A DNA stretch of 64,000 nt, from NCBI RefSeq assembly GCF_024347535.1, contig NZ_AP025498.1:558001-622000 (forward strand). Direction: 5' to 3'. The stretch is from Vibrio kanaloae. Its GTDB lineage: Bacteria > Pseudomonadota > Gammaproteobacteria > Enterobacterales > Vibrionaceae. This document shows, piece by piece, positions 17,273-26,057 of this stretch; the first letter of the stretch is position 1; every line of letters starts with the position of its first letter. The notes under the pieces are model-generated. The model did no database searches. It was not told the origin of the DNA and saw nothing but the letters and a program-made list of their open reading frames with translations. The translations under genes and the position numbers were made by a program.

Positions 17273-19726
17273 ATGAAACCAACTCAGCAAAAAACTTTCG
17301 ATAAAGTGTCGTTCCAAGAGAGCGTTAAGAAGCATTTGTCTGCGACCTACGCAACAACAATTGAAAACGCAGATAGCCGTGCATGGTACCTAGCAATGGG
17401 CCGCGCGTTAGCAGAATTGACAACCTTTGACCTGCTAGCTACTGAAAATGACGAAAAAATTAAGAACGCGAAGAGCGTTAACTACCTATCACTAGAGTTT
17501 TTGATTGGTCGTCTAACAGGTAACAACTTGATCAGCATGGGTCTATACGAACAGATCACTCATGCAATGGAAGAGCTAGGTCAAAACCTAACTGACCTTC
17601 TAGAAGAAGAACGCGACCCGTCATTAGGTAATGGTGGTCTTGGTCGACTAGCTGCTTGTTTCATGGATTCTTGTGCCGCTCAAGAATACCCAACAGTAGG
17701 CTACGGTCTTCACTATGAATACGGCCTATTCAAACAGTCTTTTCAAAACGGTCGCCAACAAGAATCACCAGACGCATGGCGTGGTGTTGAAGGTTACCCA
17801 TGGGAAGTCGCTCGTCCAGAACTAGCACAGCACATTGGTTTTTACGGTCATGTAGACGTTGAATTCATTGACGGTAAAGAAGTACGTACTTGGGTTCCAG
17901 GTATGGAAGTAAAAGCAATGCCTTGGGATCTACCTATCGTAGGTTACGAGTCAAACACGGTTTACCCGCTGCGTCTTTGGGAATGTCAGGCAATTGCACC
18001 ATTCTCACTAGCAAGCTTTAACAACGGTGATTACTTCGAAGCGCAACACTCGCTAATCGATGCAGGCAACATCACTAAAGTACTTTACCCGAACGACAAC
18101 CACGAGAAAGGTAAGACTCTGCGTCTAATGCAGCAGTACTTCCACTCAGCAGCGTCTGTTCGCGATATTCTACGTCGCCACGAAGCAACAGGTTTCTCTC
18201 TAGAAGATCTGCCGAAGCAAGAAACGATTCAACTGAACGATACGCACCCAACGATCGCGATCCCTGAACTAATGCGCATTTTGATCGACGAGAAAGGTCT
18301 ATCTTGGGATCAAGCATGGGAAATCAGTGCTCATACGTTCGCTTACACGAACCACACGTTACTTCCAGAAGCTTTAGAGACTTGGTCTGAATCTTTGATC
18401 AATCGTCTTCTTCCTCGTCACATGGAAATCATCTTTGAAATCAACCACCGCTTCATGCAAGAAGTTCGCAAGATGTGGCCTGGTGATGGCGAGAAGCAAG
18501 CGAAGCTTTCTATCATCCAAGAAGGTTTCCACCGCATGGTTCGCATGGCAAACCTATGTGTAATTGGTTCTTACAAAGTAAACGGTGTAGCAGCACTTCA
18601 TTCACAATTGGTTAAGAAAGACTTGTTCCCAGAGTTCAACGAAATCTTCCCAGGCAAACTGACTAACGTAACGAACGGCATCACGCCACGTCGTTGGCTG
18701 AAGTTCTGTAACCCAGGCCTATCTAAGCTAATTACTGGTAAGATCGGTACTGAATGGCCAGCAAAACTTGAGCAGCTAGAAGGCATCGCTAAGTTTGCAA
18801 CAGACGCGAAATTCCAGAAAGAATTCATGGCGGTTAAGAAAGAAAACAAACAGCGTCTTGCTGATTGGGTTCAAGAGAACATGGGTATCGAGCTAGATAC
18901 TAACGCTATCTTTGACGTTCAAATTAAACGTCTGCACGAATACAAGCGCCAGCACCTAGATTTACTACACATTCTATCTCTGTACCACCGTATTCTTAAC
19001 GAACCTGGTTTCGAATGTGAGCCACGCGTATGTTTCTTTGCCGCGAAAGCAGCGCCGGGTTACCACCTAGCGAAAGAGATCATCTTCGCGGTTAACAAGA
19101 TTGCAGAGAAGATCAACAACGATCCTCGCATCGGTAACAAGCTTAAAGTGGTATTCATCCCTGACTACCGTGTAAGCATGGCTGAAATCATCATCCCTGC
19201 AGCAGACGTTTCTCAGCAAATCTCACTGGCTGGTAAAGAAGCATCGGGTACGGGCAACATGAAGATGGCTCTAAACGGCGCGCTAACTATCGGTACGATG
19301 GATGGTGCAAACGTTGAAATTCGTGAAGAAGTGGGTGATGAAAACATCTACATCTTCGGCCTAGACGTTGACGGTGTTGTGGCATTGAAAGCTCAGGGTT
19401 ACAACCCATACGATTACTACAATGCAGATCCACTACTGAAAGCATCTCTAGACTTATTGACTGGCGATGAGTTCACTCCGGGCCAGCCAGGCCTTCTATG
19501 TGCAACGTTTGATAGCCTGCTAGACGGTGGTGACCCTTACCTATGTCTTGCTGACTTCGCATCTTATGTGAAAGCGCACGAAGACATGAGCGCGCAATAT
19601 AAAGACCAAGCAGGTTGGGCTAAGAAAGCGATTCTTAACACAGCATTGGTTGGTAAGTTCACATCAGACCGCTCTATTCGCGACTACGTGAACAACATCT
19701 GGAAACTTAAAGCGGTTAACCGTTAA
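17273..19726 (+). CDS. malP: Maltodextrin/glycogen phosphorylase MalP
   Basis: Cytoplasmic PLP enzyme of 817 residues that releases glucose 1-phosphate from alpha-1,4-glucans by phosphorolysis. The PLP-binding signature is EASGTGNMKMALNGALTIG (near 659-677, with the lysine in NMKM), followed by TMDGANVEI. Other conserved blocks are GNGGLGRLAACFMDS, QLNDTHPT and RRWL. The length is typical of GT35 enzymes. It is the first gene of malPQ and divergent from malT. MalT and CRP control is inferred from the sites in the gap. Confidence 0.96.
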   Translation: MKPTQQKTFDKVSFQESVKKHLSATYATTIENADSRAWYLAMGRALAELTTFDLLATENDEKIKNAKSVNYLSLEFLIGRLTGNNLISMGLYEQITHAMEELGQNLTDLLEEERDPSLGNGGLGRLAACFMDSCAAQEYPTVGYGLHYEYGLFKQSFQNGRQQESPDAWRGVEGYPWEVARPELAQHIGFYGHVDVEFIDGKEVRTWVPGMEVKAMPWDLPIVGYESNTVYPLRLWECQAIAPFSLASFNNGDYFEAQHSLIDAGNITKVLYPNDNHEKGKTLRLMQQYFHSAASVRDILRRHEATGFSLEDLPKQETIQLNDTHPTIAIPELMRILIDEKGLSWDQAWEISAHTFAYTNHTLLPEALETWSESLINRLLPRHMEIIFEINHRFMQEVRKMWPGDGEKQAKLSIIQEGFHRMVRMANLCVIGSYKVNGVAALHSQLVKKDLFPEFNEIFPGKLTNVTNGITPRRWLKFCNPGLSKLITGKIGTEWPAKLEQLEGIAKFATDAKFQKEFMAVKKENKQRLADWVQENMGIELDTNAIFDVQIKRLHEYKRQHLDLLHILSLYHRILNEPGFECEPRVCFFAAKAAPGYHLAKEIIFAVNKIAEKINNDPRIGNKLKVVFIPDYRVSMAEIIIPAADVSQQISLAGKEASGTGNMKMALNGALTIGTMDGANVEIREEVGDENIYIFGLDVDGVVALKAQGYNPYDYYNADPLLKASLDLLTGDEFTPGQPGLLCATFDSLLDGGDPYLCLADFASYVKAHEDMSAQYKDQAGWAKKAILNTALVGKFTSDRSIRDYVNNIWKLKAVNR

Positions 19727-19738
19727 TACTTCTAAAGT

Positions 19739-19763
19739 AGCCAAGGCAGTTTCTGCCTTGGCT
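19739..19763 (+). repeat. Strong hairpin directly after malP
   Basis: Perfect 11-base stem AGCCAAGGCAG / CTGCCTTGGCT with a 3-base loop, starting 13 bases after the malP stop. The sequence after it (CAATTAGC) is not T-rich, so it is probably an RNA-stabilising or processing element rather than a terminator. Confidence 0.8.
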
Positions 19764-19848
19764 CAATTAGCTTGTGGGCAAATAGATGGTTGAGGCATTT
19801 TTTGTTTATAAACTGGTCGCTTACAAACTGATTGTCACAAGCTAATTG
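19764..19848 (+). repeat. 13-base long-range inverted repeat between malP and malQ
   Basis: CAATTAGCTTGTG (19764-19776) is perfectly complementary to CACAAGCTAATTG (19836-19848), with 59 bases between. It adjoins the malP hairpin, so most of the 189-base gap can fold into one compact structure ending about 67 bases before malQ. Confidence 0.8.
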
Positions 19849-19915
19849 ATCAGTAACAAATTAAATAAACAACCCTACAAAAATTGAAAGCGTTAAGGCG
19901 TTTTCGGAGAGAGCG

Positions 19916-22096
19916 ATGAAAGAACAAAACGTATTAAAACAAATCGCAGAAATGGCAAATATTGCCGATAGTTACGTTAGTGCGTGGGGCGATGAAGCAC
20001 AAGTATCAGACGATACTATTACGTCTCTATTGGCTTCATTGGGCTACGATACAAGCAGCGATGATGCACTATTAAAGTCAGCAGAAAGAAAACACAAAAA
20101 AGATGTACTAAACCCAGTTCTTGTATTGCGTGACGGTGAGCCAGTAGAAGTGGCGCTGAATTTAGGTGTTAGTGCTCGTGAGAGCGAGTTCAACTGGCGT
20201 CTAGAAACCGAGCAAGGAGAGGTACTCGAAGGCTATCTTCAATCTCAAGTCATTCGTGATGAGCGTGCAGAAGGTGGCCCTTTAGTGTTTGAATTGCCAA
20301 GTGATTTGGCATGGGGGTACCACAAGTTAATTGTAAGCCGTAAGCGCCGTAAGAAGCCTTATGAGATGACACTGATTATTACGCCAAAAGCGTGTTTCAA
20401 GCAGTCACCAATCGAGCAAGGCAAAAAGCTTTGGGGCCCAAGCGTTCAACTTTACACACTCAGAACTCAGCACAACTGGGGTATTGGTGATTTCGGTGAC
20501 CTAAAACAGCTTGTTGCGGATATCGCTTCTCGCGGTGGTGATTTCGTTGGTCTAAACCCAATTCACTCATTGTTCCCTGCAAACCCTGAAGGTGCGAGCC
20601 CATATAGCCCGTCTTCTCGTCGCTGGTTGAACATCCTATACATTGATGTGAGTTCAGTACCTGAATTCGCACTAAGTGCAGAAGCACAACAGACTGTAGG
20701 CAGCGCAGAGTTCCAACAACGCCTACAAAAAGTGCGTGAAGCGCATTGGGTGAATTACACCGAGGTGTCTGAACTGAAGATGGGCATCTTGCCTCTGTTA
20801 TTCGCAGAATTTAAGACTCGCCATCTAGATAAGAACAGTGACCGTGCTCAAGCCTTCCTAGCTTTTGTGGAAGAGGGCGGCGATAGCTTGATGCATCAGG
20901 CGGCGTTTGATGCTCTGCATGGGGAATTGCATACTGAAGACTCTGGCATGTGGGGATGGCCGGTATTTCCTGAGAAGTACCGTACATTCGACAGCCCAGC
21001 GACACAGAAGTACATCAAAGATAACTTAGATCAGGTACATCTTTACATGTACCTGCAATGGTTAGCAGATTGTCAAATCAACGATGTTCAATCGCTTGCT
21101 GAAGAGAAAGGCATGGCCGTTGGCTTATACCGAGATCTTGCGGTAGGCGTTGCGGATTCAGGCAGCGAGACTTGGGCTGATCAAGGCAATCTAGTGATGG
21201 ATGCAAGCATTGGTGCTCCACCAGATATTCTTGGTCCTTTAGGCCAAAACTGGGGATTACCACCACTGAACCCTGAAGTGCTTCAAGAGACAAGCTACGA
21301 TGCATACATTAAGTTGCTTCGTGCAAACATGAAACACTGTGGTGCGCTGCGTATTGACCACGTGCTAGGTTTATTGCGTTTGTGGTGGATTCCAAAAGGT
21401 GAAAACGCAACGAAAGGTGCGTACATCTACTACCCAGTGCAAGATATGCTGTCGATTCTGGCGCTTGAATCCCACCGTTATCAATGTAGCGTTATCGGTG
21501 AAGATTTAGGTACAGTTCCAGATGAGATCGTCGACATCCTAGCAGATGCTGGTGTGCACTCTTACAAAGTATTTTTCTTTGAAACATCAGAAGAAGATGG
21601 TGGTTTCATTTCACCAAAACATTATGCATCACAATCAATGGCGGCACTGTGTACGCACGATATGCCAACACTACGTGGCTTCTGGCACTGTGATGACTTG
21701 AAGATGGGTCAAGATATTGGTCTATACCCAGATGCAGCACAGCTAGAAACTCTGTTCGATGACCGTCTAGAGTGCAAACAAGGGATCTTAGATTCGGTGG
21801 CATGGCATGGTTTCCTACCTGAAGGTGTTGGCCGCGATGCAAGCCAAGTACCGATGGACTCGTACCTTGCGGAAGCACTTCAACTGCACGTTGCGGCTGG
21901 TGGTTCAACATTACTAAGTGTTCAACTAGAAGATTGGTTAGAGATGGACAAGCCAGTCAACATTCCTGGCACTGTAGATGAGTACCCTAACTGGCGTCGT
22001 AAATTATCAATGAACTTGGACGAAATCTTTGCTCACGAAGGGGTAAACCGTATTGCTTCTAAGCTGACAGATGTTCGAGAGAAAGCAGCTAAGTAG
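19916..22096 (+). CDS. malQ: 4-alpha-glucanotransferase (amylomaltase) MalQ
   Basis: Cytoplasmic GH77 enzyme of 726 residues that disproportionates maltodextrins and supplies long chains to MalP. The catalytic blocks are visible: nucleophile Asp in LRIDHVLGL (about 475), acid Glu in GEDLGTVPDEI (about 530), and Asp in CTHDMPTLRGFW (about 582). An N-terminal extension (about 1-150) is typical of the bacterial MalQ type. A good ribosome site (GGAGAGAG) precedes the ATG. Confidence 0.96.
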   Translation: MKEQNVLKQIAEMANIADSYVSAWGDEAQVSDDTITSLLASLGYDTSSDDALLKSAERKHKKDVLNPVLVLRDGEPVEVALNLGVSARESEFNWRLETEQGEVLEGYLQSQVIRDERAEGGPLVFELPSDLAWGYHKLIVSRKRRKKPYEMTLIITPKACFKQSPIEQGKKLWGPSVQLYTLRTQHNWGIGDFGDLKQLVADIASRGGDFVGLNPIHSLFPANPEGASPYSPSSRRWLNILYIDVSSVPEFALSAEAQQTVGSAEFQQRLQKVREAHWVNYTEVSELKMGILPLLFAEFKTRHLDKNSDRAQAFLAFVEEGGDSLMHQAAFDALHGELHTEDSGMWGWPVFPEKYRTFDSPATQKYIKDNLDQVHLYMYLQWLADCQINDVQSLAEEKGMAVGLYRDLAVGVADSGSETWADQGNLVMDASIGAPPDILGPLGQNWGLPPLNPEVLQETSYDAYIKLLRANMKHCGALRIDHVLGLLRLWWIPKGENATKGAYIYYPVQDMLSILALESHRYQCSVIGEDLGTVPDEIVDILADAGVHSYKVFFFETSEEDGGFISPKHYASQSMAALCTHDMPTLRGFWHCDDLKMGQDIGLYPDAAQLETLFDDRLECKQGILDSVAWHGFLPEGVGRDASQVPMDSYLAEALQLHVAAGGSTLLSVQLEDWLEMDKPVNIPGTVDEYPNWRRKLSMNLDEIFAHEGVNRIASKLTDVREKAAK

Positions 22097-22100
22097 TGGT

Positions 22101-22168
22101 ATTGAGTGACTTGAATATACGTGGTTTTTTGCTTACGCCGTACGAAACTATAACCTCGGTCACTCAAT
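22101..22168 (+). repeat. Inverted repeat after malQ
   Basis: ATTGAGTGAC (22101-22110) and GTCACTCAAT (22159-22168) are perfect complements with 48 bases between. It starts just after the malQ stop and precedes the terminator at 22207. Confidence 0.7.
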
Positions 22169-22206
22169 GATCAATGCTCATCTGGTAGAATAAATAGTCG
22201 TTATAT

Positions 22207-22233
22207 TGCCCGCACTAATAGCGGGCATTTTTG
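22207..22233 (+). terminator. malPQ terminator
   Basis: Stem TGCCCGC / GCGGGCA with loop ACTAATA, then TTTTTG. It ends the malPQ transcript 110 bases past malQ and sits 40 bases before glgB. Confidence 0.85.
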
Positions 22234-22272
22234 TATTATATTTTTTTGGATGTTTGGTTAGGGAGAAGCGTT

Positions 22273-24453
22273 TTGGAACTAAGTTCTATTTCAAAGCAAA
22301 AACAAATATATGCCCAACTATCACAGGCTTGCTTCACAGACCCATTTGCATTTTTAGGGCCATACTTACCTTCTAATCAAGGAGCATTACGTGTATGGAT
22401 TCCTGGGGCAGATAAAGTCGAGTTGATTGTTGGAAAGGAACCTCGTATAGAGTTAGCGCGAGAGGGTGAAAGTGGTTTCATTCTTAAGCAGAAAAGAGAC
22501 TTACGCTTTACTCACTATAAGCTTGCAGTTGATTGGGCTGGAGTCGAGCAGATCATCGATGATCCGTACCAGTACCATGATCTGTACGCAAGTTATGAAG
22601 ATCTTCATACACCGAAAGATATGTATCATCACATGGGGGCTCAGTTTATTACGCTAGAGCGTGATGGACAGACGATTTCAGGTACGCGTTTCTTGGTGTA
22701 CGCTCCGCATGCTACAGCGGCAAGCTTGGTGGGAAACTTCAACGCTTGGGATGGTCGTCGTCACCCAATGCAACGTCTGGACTACGGTATGTGGGGCCTA
22801 TTCATTCCTGAACTGGAAGAGGGCGCTCAATACAAATTTGAATTAAAAGGACCAAATGGCGAAGGCTTACCACACAAAGCTGACCCATGGGGTTTCTACT
22901 CCGAACAATACCCATCGTTCTCATCTGTGACTTATGATCACGCTCGTTACGAGTGGCAAGATACTCAATGGCAGAATCGCCCAGTCACGCAAAAGCGTAA
23001 AGAAGCGCTTTCATTCTATGAATTACATGCTGGTTCTTGGAAGCGGAACGCTGACGGTGAATTCTTAAATTACCGTGAGCTAGCTGCAGAGCTGATTCCA
23101 TACCTAACGGATCTTGGTTACACGCACGTTGAATTGATGCCAGTTTCAGAGCACCCATTTTATGGCTCTTGGGGCTATCAGCCAGTAGGTCTATTTGCAC
23201 CAACGAGCCGTTTTGGCTCACCAGATGACTTTAAATACTTCGTAGACCAATGTCACCAAGCAGGTCTTGGTGTGGTACTTGATTGGGTTCCAGCTCACTT
23301 CCCAAGTGATGATCATGGCTTAGAAAACTTCGATGGTACGCCGTTGTTCCATGACCCGGATCCTCGCCGCGGCTGGCACCAAGATTGGAACTCGTACATC
23401 TATGATTTAGGTCGTGAACATGTACGTCGCTTCTTAGTTTCTAATGCTCTCTACTGGTTCGAGCAATTCCACATTGATGGCATTCGTGTTGATGCCGTCG
23501 CTTCAATGCTCTACCTCGATTACTCGCGCAGTCATGACCAATGGATTCCAAATGTGGATGGTGGTAACGAAAACTACGACGCTATCGCAACGCTGAAGTG
23601 GATGAACGAAGAAGTTTACAAACACTTCCCAAATGCGATGACGATAGCTGAGGAATCAACAGCTTTCCCTGGTGTTTCAGCCCCAACTTTTATGGGCGGC
23701 TTAGGCTTTGGCTTTAAGTGGAATATGGGTTGGATGCACGATAGTTTGTCTTACATCCAAGAAGATCCAATCAACCGTAAATACCACCACAATACAATTA
23801 CGTTCCCATTGGTTTACGCACATAGTGAGAACTACGTATTGCCTCTGTCTCACGATGAGGTGGTTTACGGTAAAGGCTCTATCCATAACAAGATGCCTGG
23901 TGATGAATGGCAGCAAACGGCTAACTTACGCGCTTACATGGGCTACATGTACGCACAGCCGGGTAAGAAATTGAATTTCATGGGAACTGAATTTGGCCAG
24001 ACGGCGGAATGGAACCATGATGACCAGCTGCAATGGTTTTTGCTAGATTATGATCGCCATCAAGGTGTTCAGCGCTTGACCAAAGATTTGAACAACTTAT
24101 ACCGCTCTGAAGCCGCTATGCACGACCTTGATTTTGACCCGAAAGGATTTGAGTGGCGTCTTCAAGACTCTGCAGAAGCAAGTGTCTTAGCTCATGAACG
24201 TATTAGTGAGTCTGGTGAGCGTGTCTTGGTGGTATCTAACTTTACCCCTGTTCCTCATGAGCACTTCCGTTTAGGTGTTCCAGCACAAGGCAAGTACTCA
24301 CTATTGTTGAATACGGACTCGACTGATTACGCTGGTAGTGGTTTTGAAGTGAAGCAGACTGCTGAAATTGAATCCGTAGAAAGCGAAGGCTTAGACACAT
24401 CGATCGAGCTACGCCTACCACCGTTATCGACGATTTTCTACAAGCTCAATTAG
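22273..24453 (+). CDS. glgB: 1,4-alpha-glucan branching enzyme GlgB
   Basis: Cytoplasmic GH13 enzyme of 726 residues that makes alpha-1,6 branches in glycogen. Two N-terminal CBM48-type modules (about 25-110 and 130-215) precede the (beta/alpha)8 domain. The four GH13 motifs are present: [22 protein letters not shown] (nucleophile Asp), IAEESTAF (acid Glu) and PLSHDEV. I chose the TTG at 22273 because GGGAGA precedes it at the right distance. The earlier in-frame start at 22231 lies inside the malPQ terminator and adds a run unlike GlgB. The gene has little upstream space, so partial read-through from malPQ is possible. Confidence 0.94.
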   Translation: MELSSISKQKQIYAQLSQACFTDPFAFLGPYLPSNQGALRVWIPGADKVELIVGKEPRIELAREGESGFILKQKRDLRFTHYKLAVDWAGVEQIIDDPYQYHDLYASYEDLHTPKDMYHHMGAQFITLERDGQTISGTRFLVYAPHATAASLVGNFNAWDGRRHPMQRLDYGMWGLFIPELEEGAQYKFELKGPNGEGLPHKADPWGFYSEQYPSFSSVTYDHARYEWQDTQWQNRPVTQKRKEALSFYELHAGSWKRNADGEFLNYRELAAELIPYLTDLGYTHVELMPVSEHPFYGSWGYQPVGLFAPTSRFGSPDDFKYFVDQCHQAGLGVVLDWVPAHFPSDDHGLENFDGTPLFHDPDPRRGWHQDWNSYIYDLGREHVRRFLVSNALYWFEQFHIDGIRVDAVASMLYLDYSRSHDQWIPNVDGGNENYDAIATLKWMNEEVYKHFPNAMTIAEESTAFPGVSAPTFMGGLGFGFKWNMGWMHDSLSYIQEDPINRKYHHNTITFPLVYAHSENYVLPLSHDEVVYGKGSIHNKMPGDEWQQTANLRAYMGYMYAQPGKKLNFMGTEFGQTAEWNHDDQLQWFLLDYDRHQGVQRLTKDLNNLYRSEAAMHDLDFDPKGFEWRLQDSAEASVLAHERISESGERVLVVSNFTPVPHEHFRLGVPAQGKYSLLLNTDSTDYAGSGFEVKQTAEIESVESEGLDTSIELRLPPLSTIFYKLN

Positions 24454-24489
24454 CCTATAAGTGAAATTAACCAGCGGTTAAAATAAAGA

Positions 24490-24514
24490 ATGGGAGCACT
24501 AGTCTCCCATTTTT
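24490..24514. terminator. Terminator between glgB and the TetR gene
   Basis: Stem ATGGGAG / CTCCCAT with a 7-base loop followed by TTTT on the plus strand. It can also serve the convergent TetR gene. Confidence 0.8.
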
Positions 24515-24533
24515 ACTGCTTAAAAACTCTTTC

Positions 24534-25004
24534 TTACGGTGCTCTAAGGTTCGTTAGTTGTAGAAGGGATCTACCTAAAACGATCTCAATGATTTGTTGA
24601 GTATCTTCACCAAAACTTTCCATCATTTTGTGACGAAATACGCCATTAACCTGTAGGTTAAGCTCTTCAGAAGCTGGGTTCTGTGAGGCATGGAAAAACA
24701 TAAGCTTGATAGCGTTTTTGAATGGCTTGTCATTCAACGCTGCTTTCCAAGAGTCATAGAATGCAGACTTCGTAGAGAAATCTAAAGGTGCCATCATAAT
24801 AGACAAAACATGTTCGTGTAGAACAGCTCTTATTGCACGTGTTGAAGGAAAATATCCCTGTAAAGTTGTGAGGCTAACGCCCGTTTCTTGAGCAATCCTT
24901 GCATAGGTGAGCGCTTCGTGTCCTTCAGATAGAAACAGCTGTAATACAATATTGTTGTATTTCTTTTGGTTTTCTATTTTCTGTAGTTGAGTTATTCGAG
25001 CCAT
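24534..25004 (-). CDS. TetR/AcrR-family transcriptional regulator
   Basis: Protein of 156 residues, short for the family (usually about 190-210). The N-terminal HTH (about 10-55) reads LFLSEGHEALTYARIAQETGVSLTTLQGYFPSTRAIRAVL, a clear TetR DNA-binding domain. The C-terminal ligand domain is reduced and I cannot predict the inducer. The ATG has AGGTTTG upstream. It is monocistronic, convergent with glgB and upstream of a divergence-free gap to the ECF operon. The target is unknown; self-regulation is usual for the family. Confidence 0.85.
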   Translation of the reverse strand: MARITQLQKIENQKKYNNIVLQLFLSEGHEALTYARIAQETGVSLTTLQGYFPSTRAIRAVLHEHVLSIMMAPLDFSTKSAFYDSWKAALNDKPFKNAIKLMFFHASQNPASEELNLQVNGVFRHKMMESFGEDTQQIIEIVLGRSLLQLTNLRAP

Positions 25005-25152
25005 TACAAACCTATATTAGGTGTGACATTCTGTATAGAAATTACGGAAAATGGATGTTAACAAAATCTCGAACCATAGACCTTAAAAAAACAAAAAATC
25101 GCGTATAAAAAAATATAATTAATACATATTTTAGACTAATTTATTGTTTATT

Positions 25153-25182
25153 TAAAAAAGACCGCTTTATCAAACGGCCTTT
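25153..25182 (-). terminator. Terminator of the ECF transporter operon
   Basis: Minus-strand stem GGCCG / CGGTC with a 10-base loop, followed by six T, 36 bases after the ecfT stop. Confidence 0.7.
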
Positions 25183-25217
25183 AGGGAGGCATTAATATTT
25201 TATATTGTTGTACGAGC

Positions 25218-26057
25218 CTAGAAAGGGTACCAAAACAGTTGCTCTTCGAGCACTCGCTTTGCGATAGCGACTACCACTACTAATGTAATGACAGCGAGAC
25301 AAATGAAGTCAACACGCTGCAAAGGTGCGTAGCTATACCAAGTTCGATCTTTGTGTCTGCCAAAGCCTCGTAACGTCATCGCATTTGAAATTTCGTCTGC
25401 GCGGTCCAAGCTAGAGAAAATAAGCGGGCCTAGAACCTTAGCCACATTTTTGATTCGAGTAATTAGGGGAGCCTTCTTTGAAAGCTCTACACCACGAGCC
25501 TGTTGAGCATGCATGATATTGATGAAGTCTTTTTTAACTTCTGGCAAGTAACGCAGTGTTAAGCTCACCGCGTAGGCGATCTTGTAGGGAACACCCATAC
25601 GGTTGAGGCTAGCTGCAAACTCAGTCGGATGCGTTGTGAAGACAAAAATCAACGCTATCGGGAACATGCTCATGTATTTGAGCGTCACAGTGACTAAGTA
25701 AAACAGGGTCTCTTGGCTCAATGAGTAATTGCCAGGAAGCGTCAGTAATAGCGTTTCACTGCCGATAAGTTCAGTACCCTGCTGCGGCGCAAGCAGGTAC
25801 ATGAACAAAGCATTTAGGCTTAATACACTCGCCGTACCCACTAACAAAGGCTTATATACGCGCATTGGCACATTGGTGAGCTTTAATAGATATAAGCCCG
25901 TCAGGATCAAAACAACGATGAGTCTGAGATCGAACGTTGTAAGTACAACGGTTACCCAAGCTAAAAACAACGCAAACTTGGTGATGCCATTTAGATCGTG
26001 TAGCGGAGATTTGGTATCAATATAATTGATGCCGAATTTTACTTTTGATGCATTCAT
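25218..26057 (-). CDS. ECF transporter transmembrane (T) component
   Basis: Integral membrane coupling protein of 279 residues in the CbiQ/EcfT family. Five or six hydrophobic segments are visible, with the cytoplasmic coupling-helix motif ARG in MHAQQARGVELSK (about 183-196) and a second ARG-like site LRGFGRHKDR (about 230-240). These contact the ATPases. The start overlaps the stop of the ATPase gene by 4 bases. Confidence 0.9.
   Translation of the reverse strand: MNASKVKFGINYIDTKSPLHDLNGITKFALFLAWVTVVLTTFDLRLIVVLILTGLYLLKLTNVPMRVYKPLLVGTASVLSLNALFMYLLAPQQGTELIGSETLLLTLPGNYSLSQETLFYLVTVTLKYMSMFPIALIFVFTTHPTEFAASLNRMGVPYKIAYAVSLTLRYLPEVKKDFINIMHAQQARGVELSKKAPLITRIKNVAKVLGPLIFSSLDRADEISNAMTLRGFGRHKDRTWYSYAPLQRVDFICLAVITLVVVVAIAKRVLEEQLFWYPF

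Noticed and set aside
19739..19763. Hairpin considered as a malP terminator
   Set aside because: It is followed by CAATTAGC rather than a T tract, and malQ lies downstream without an obvious promoter.
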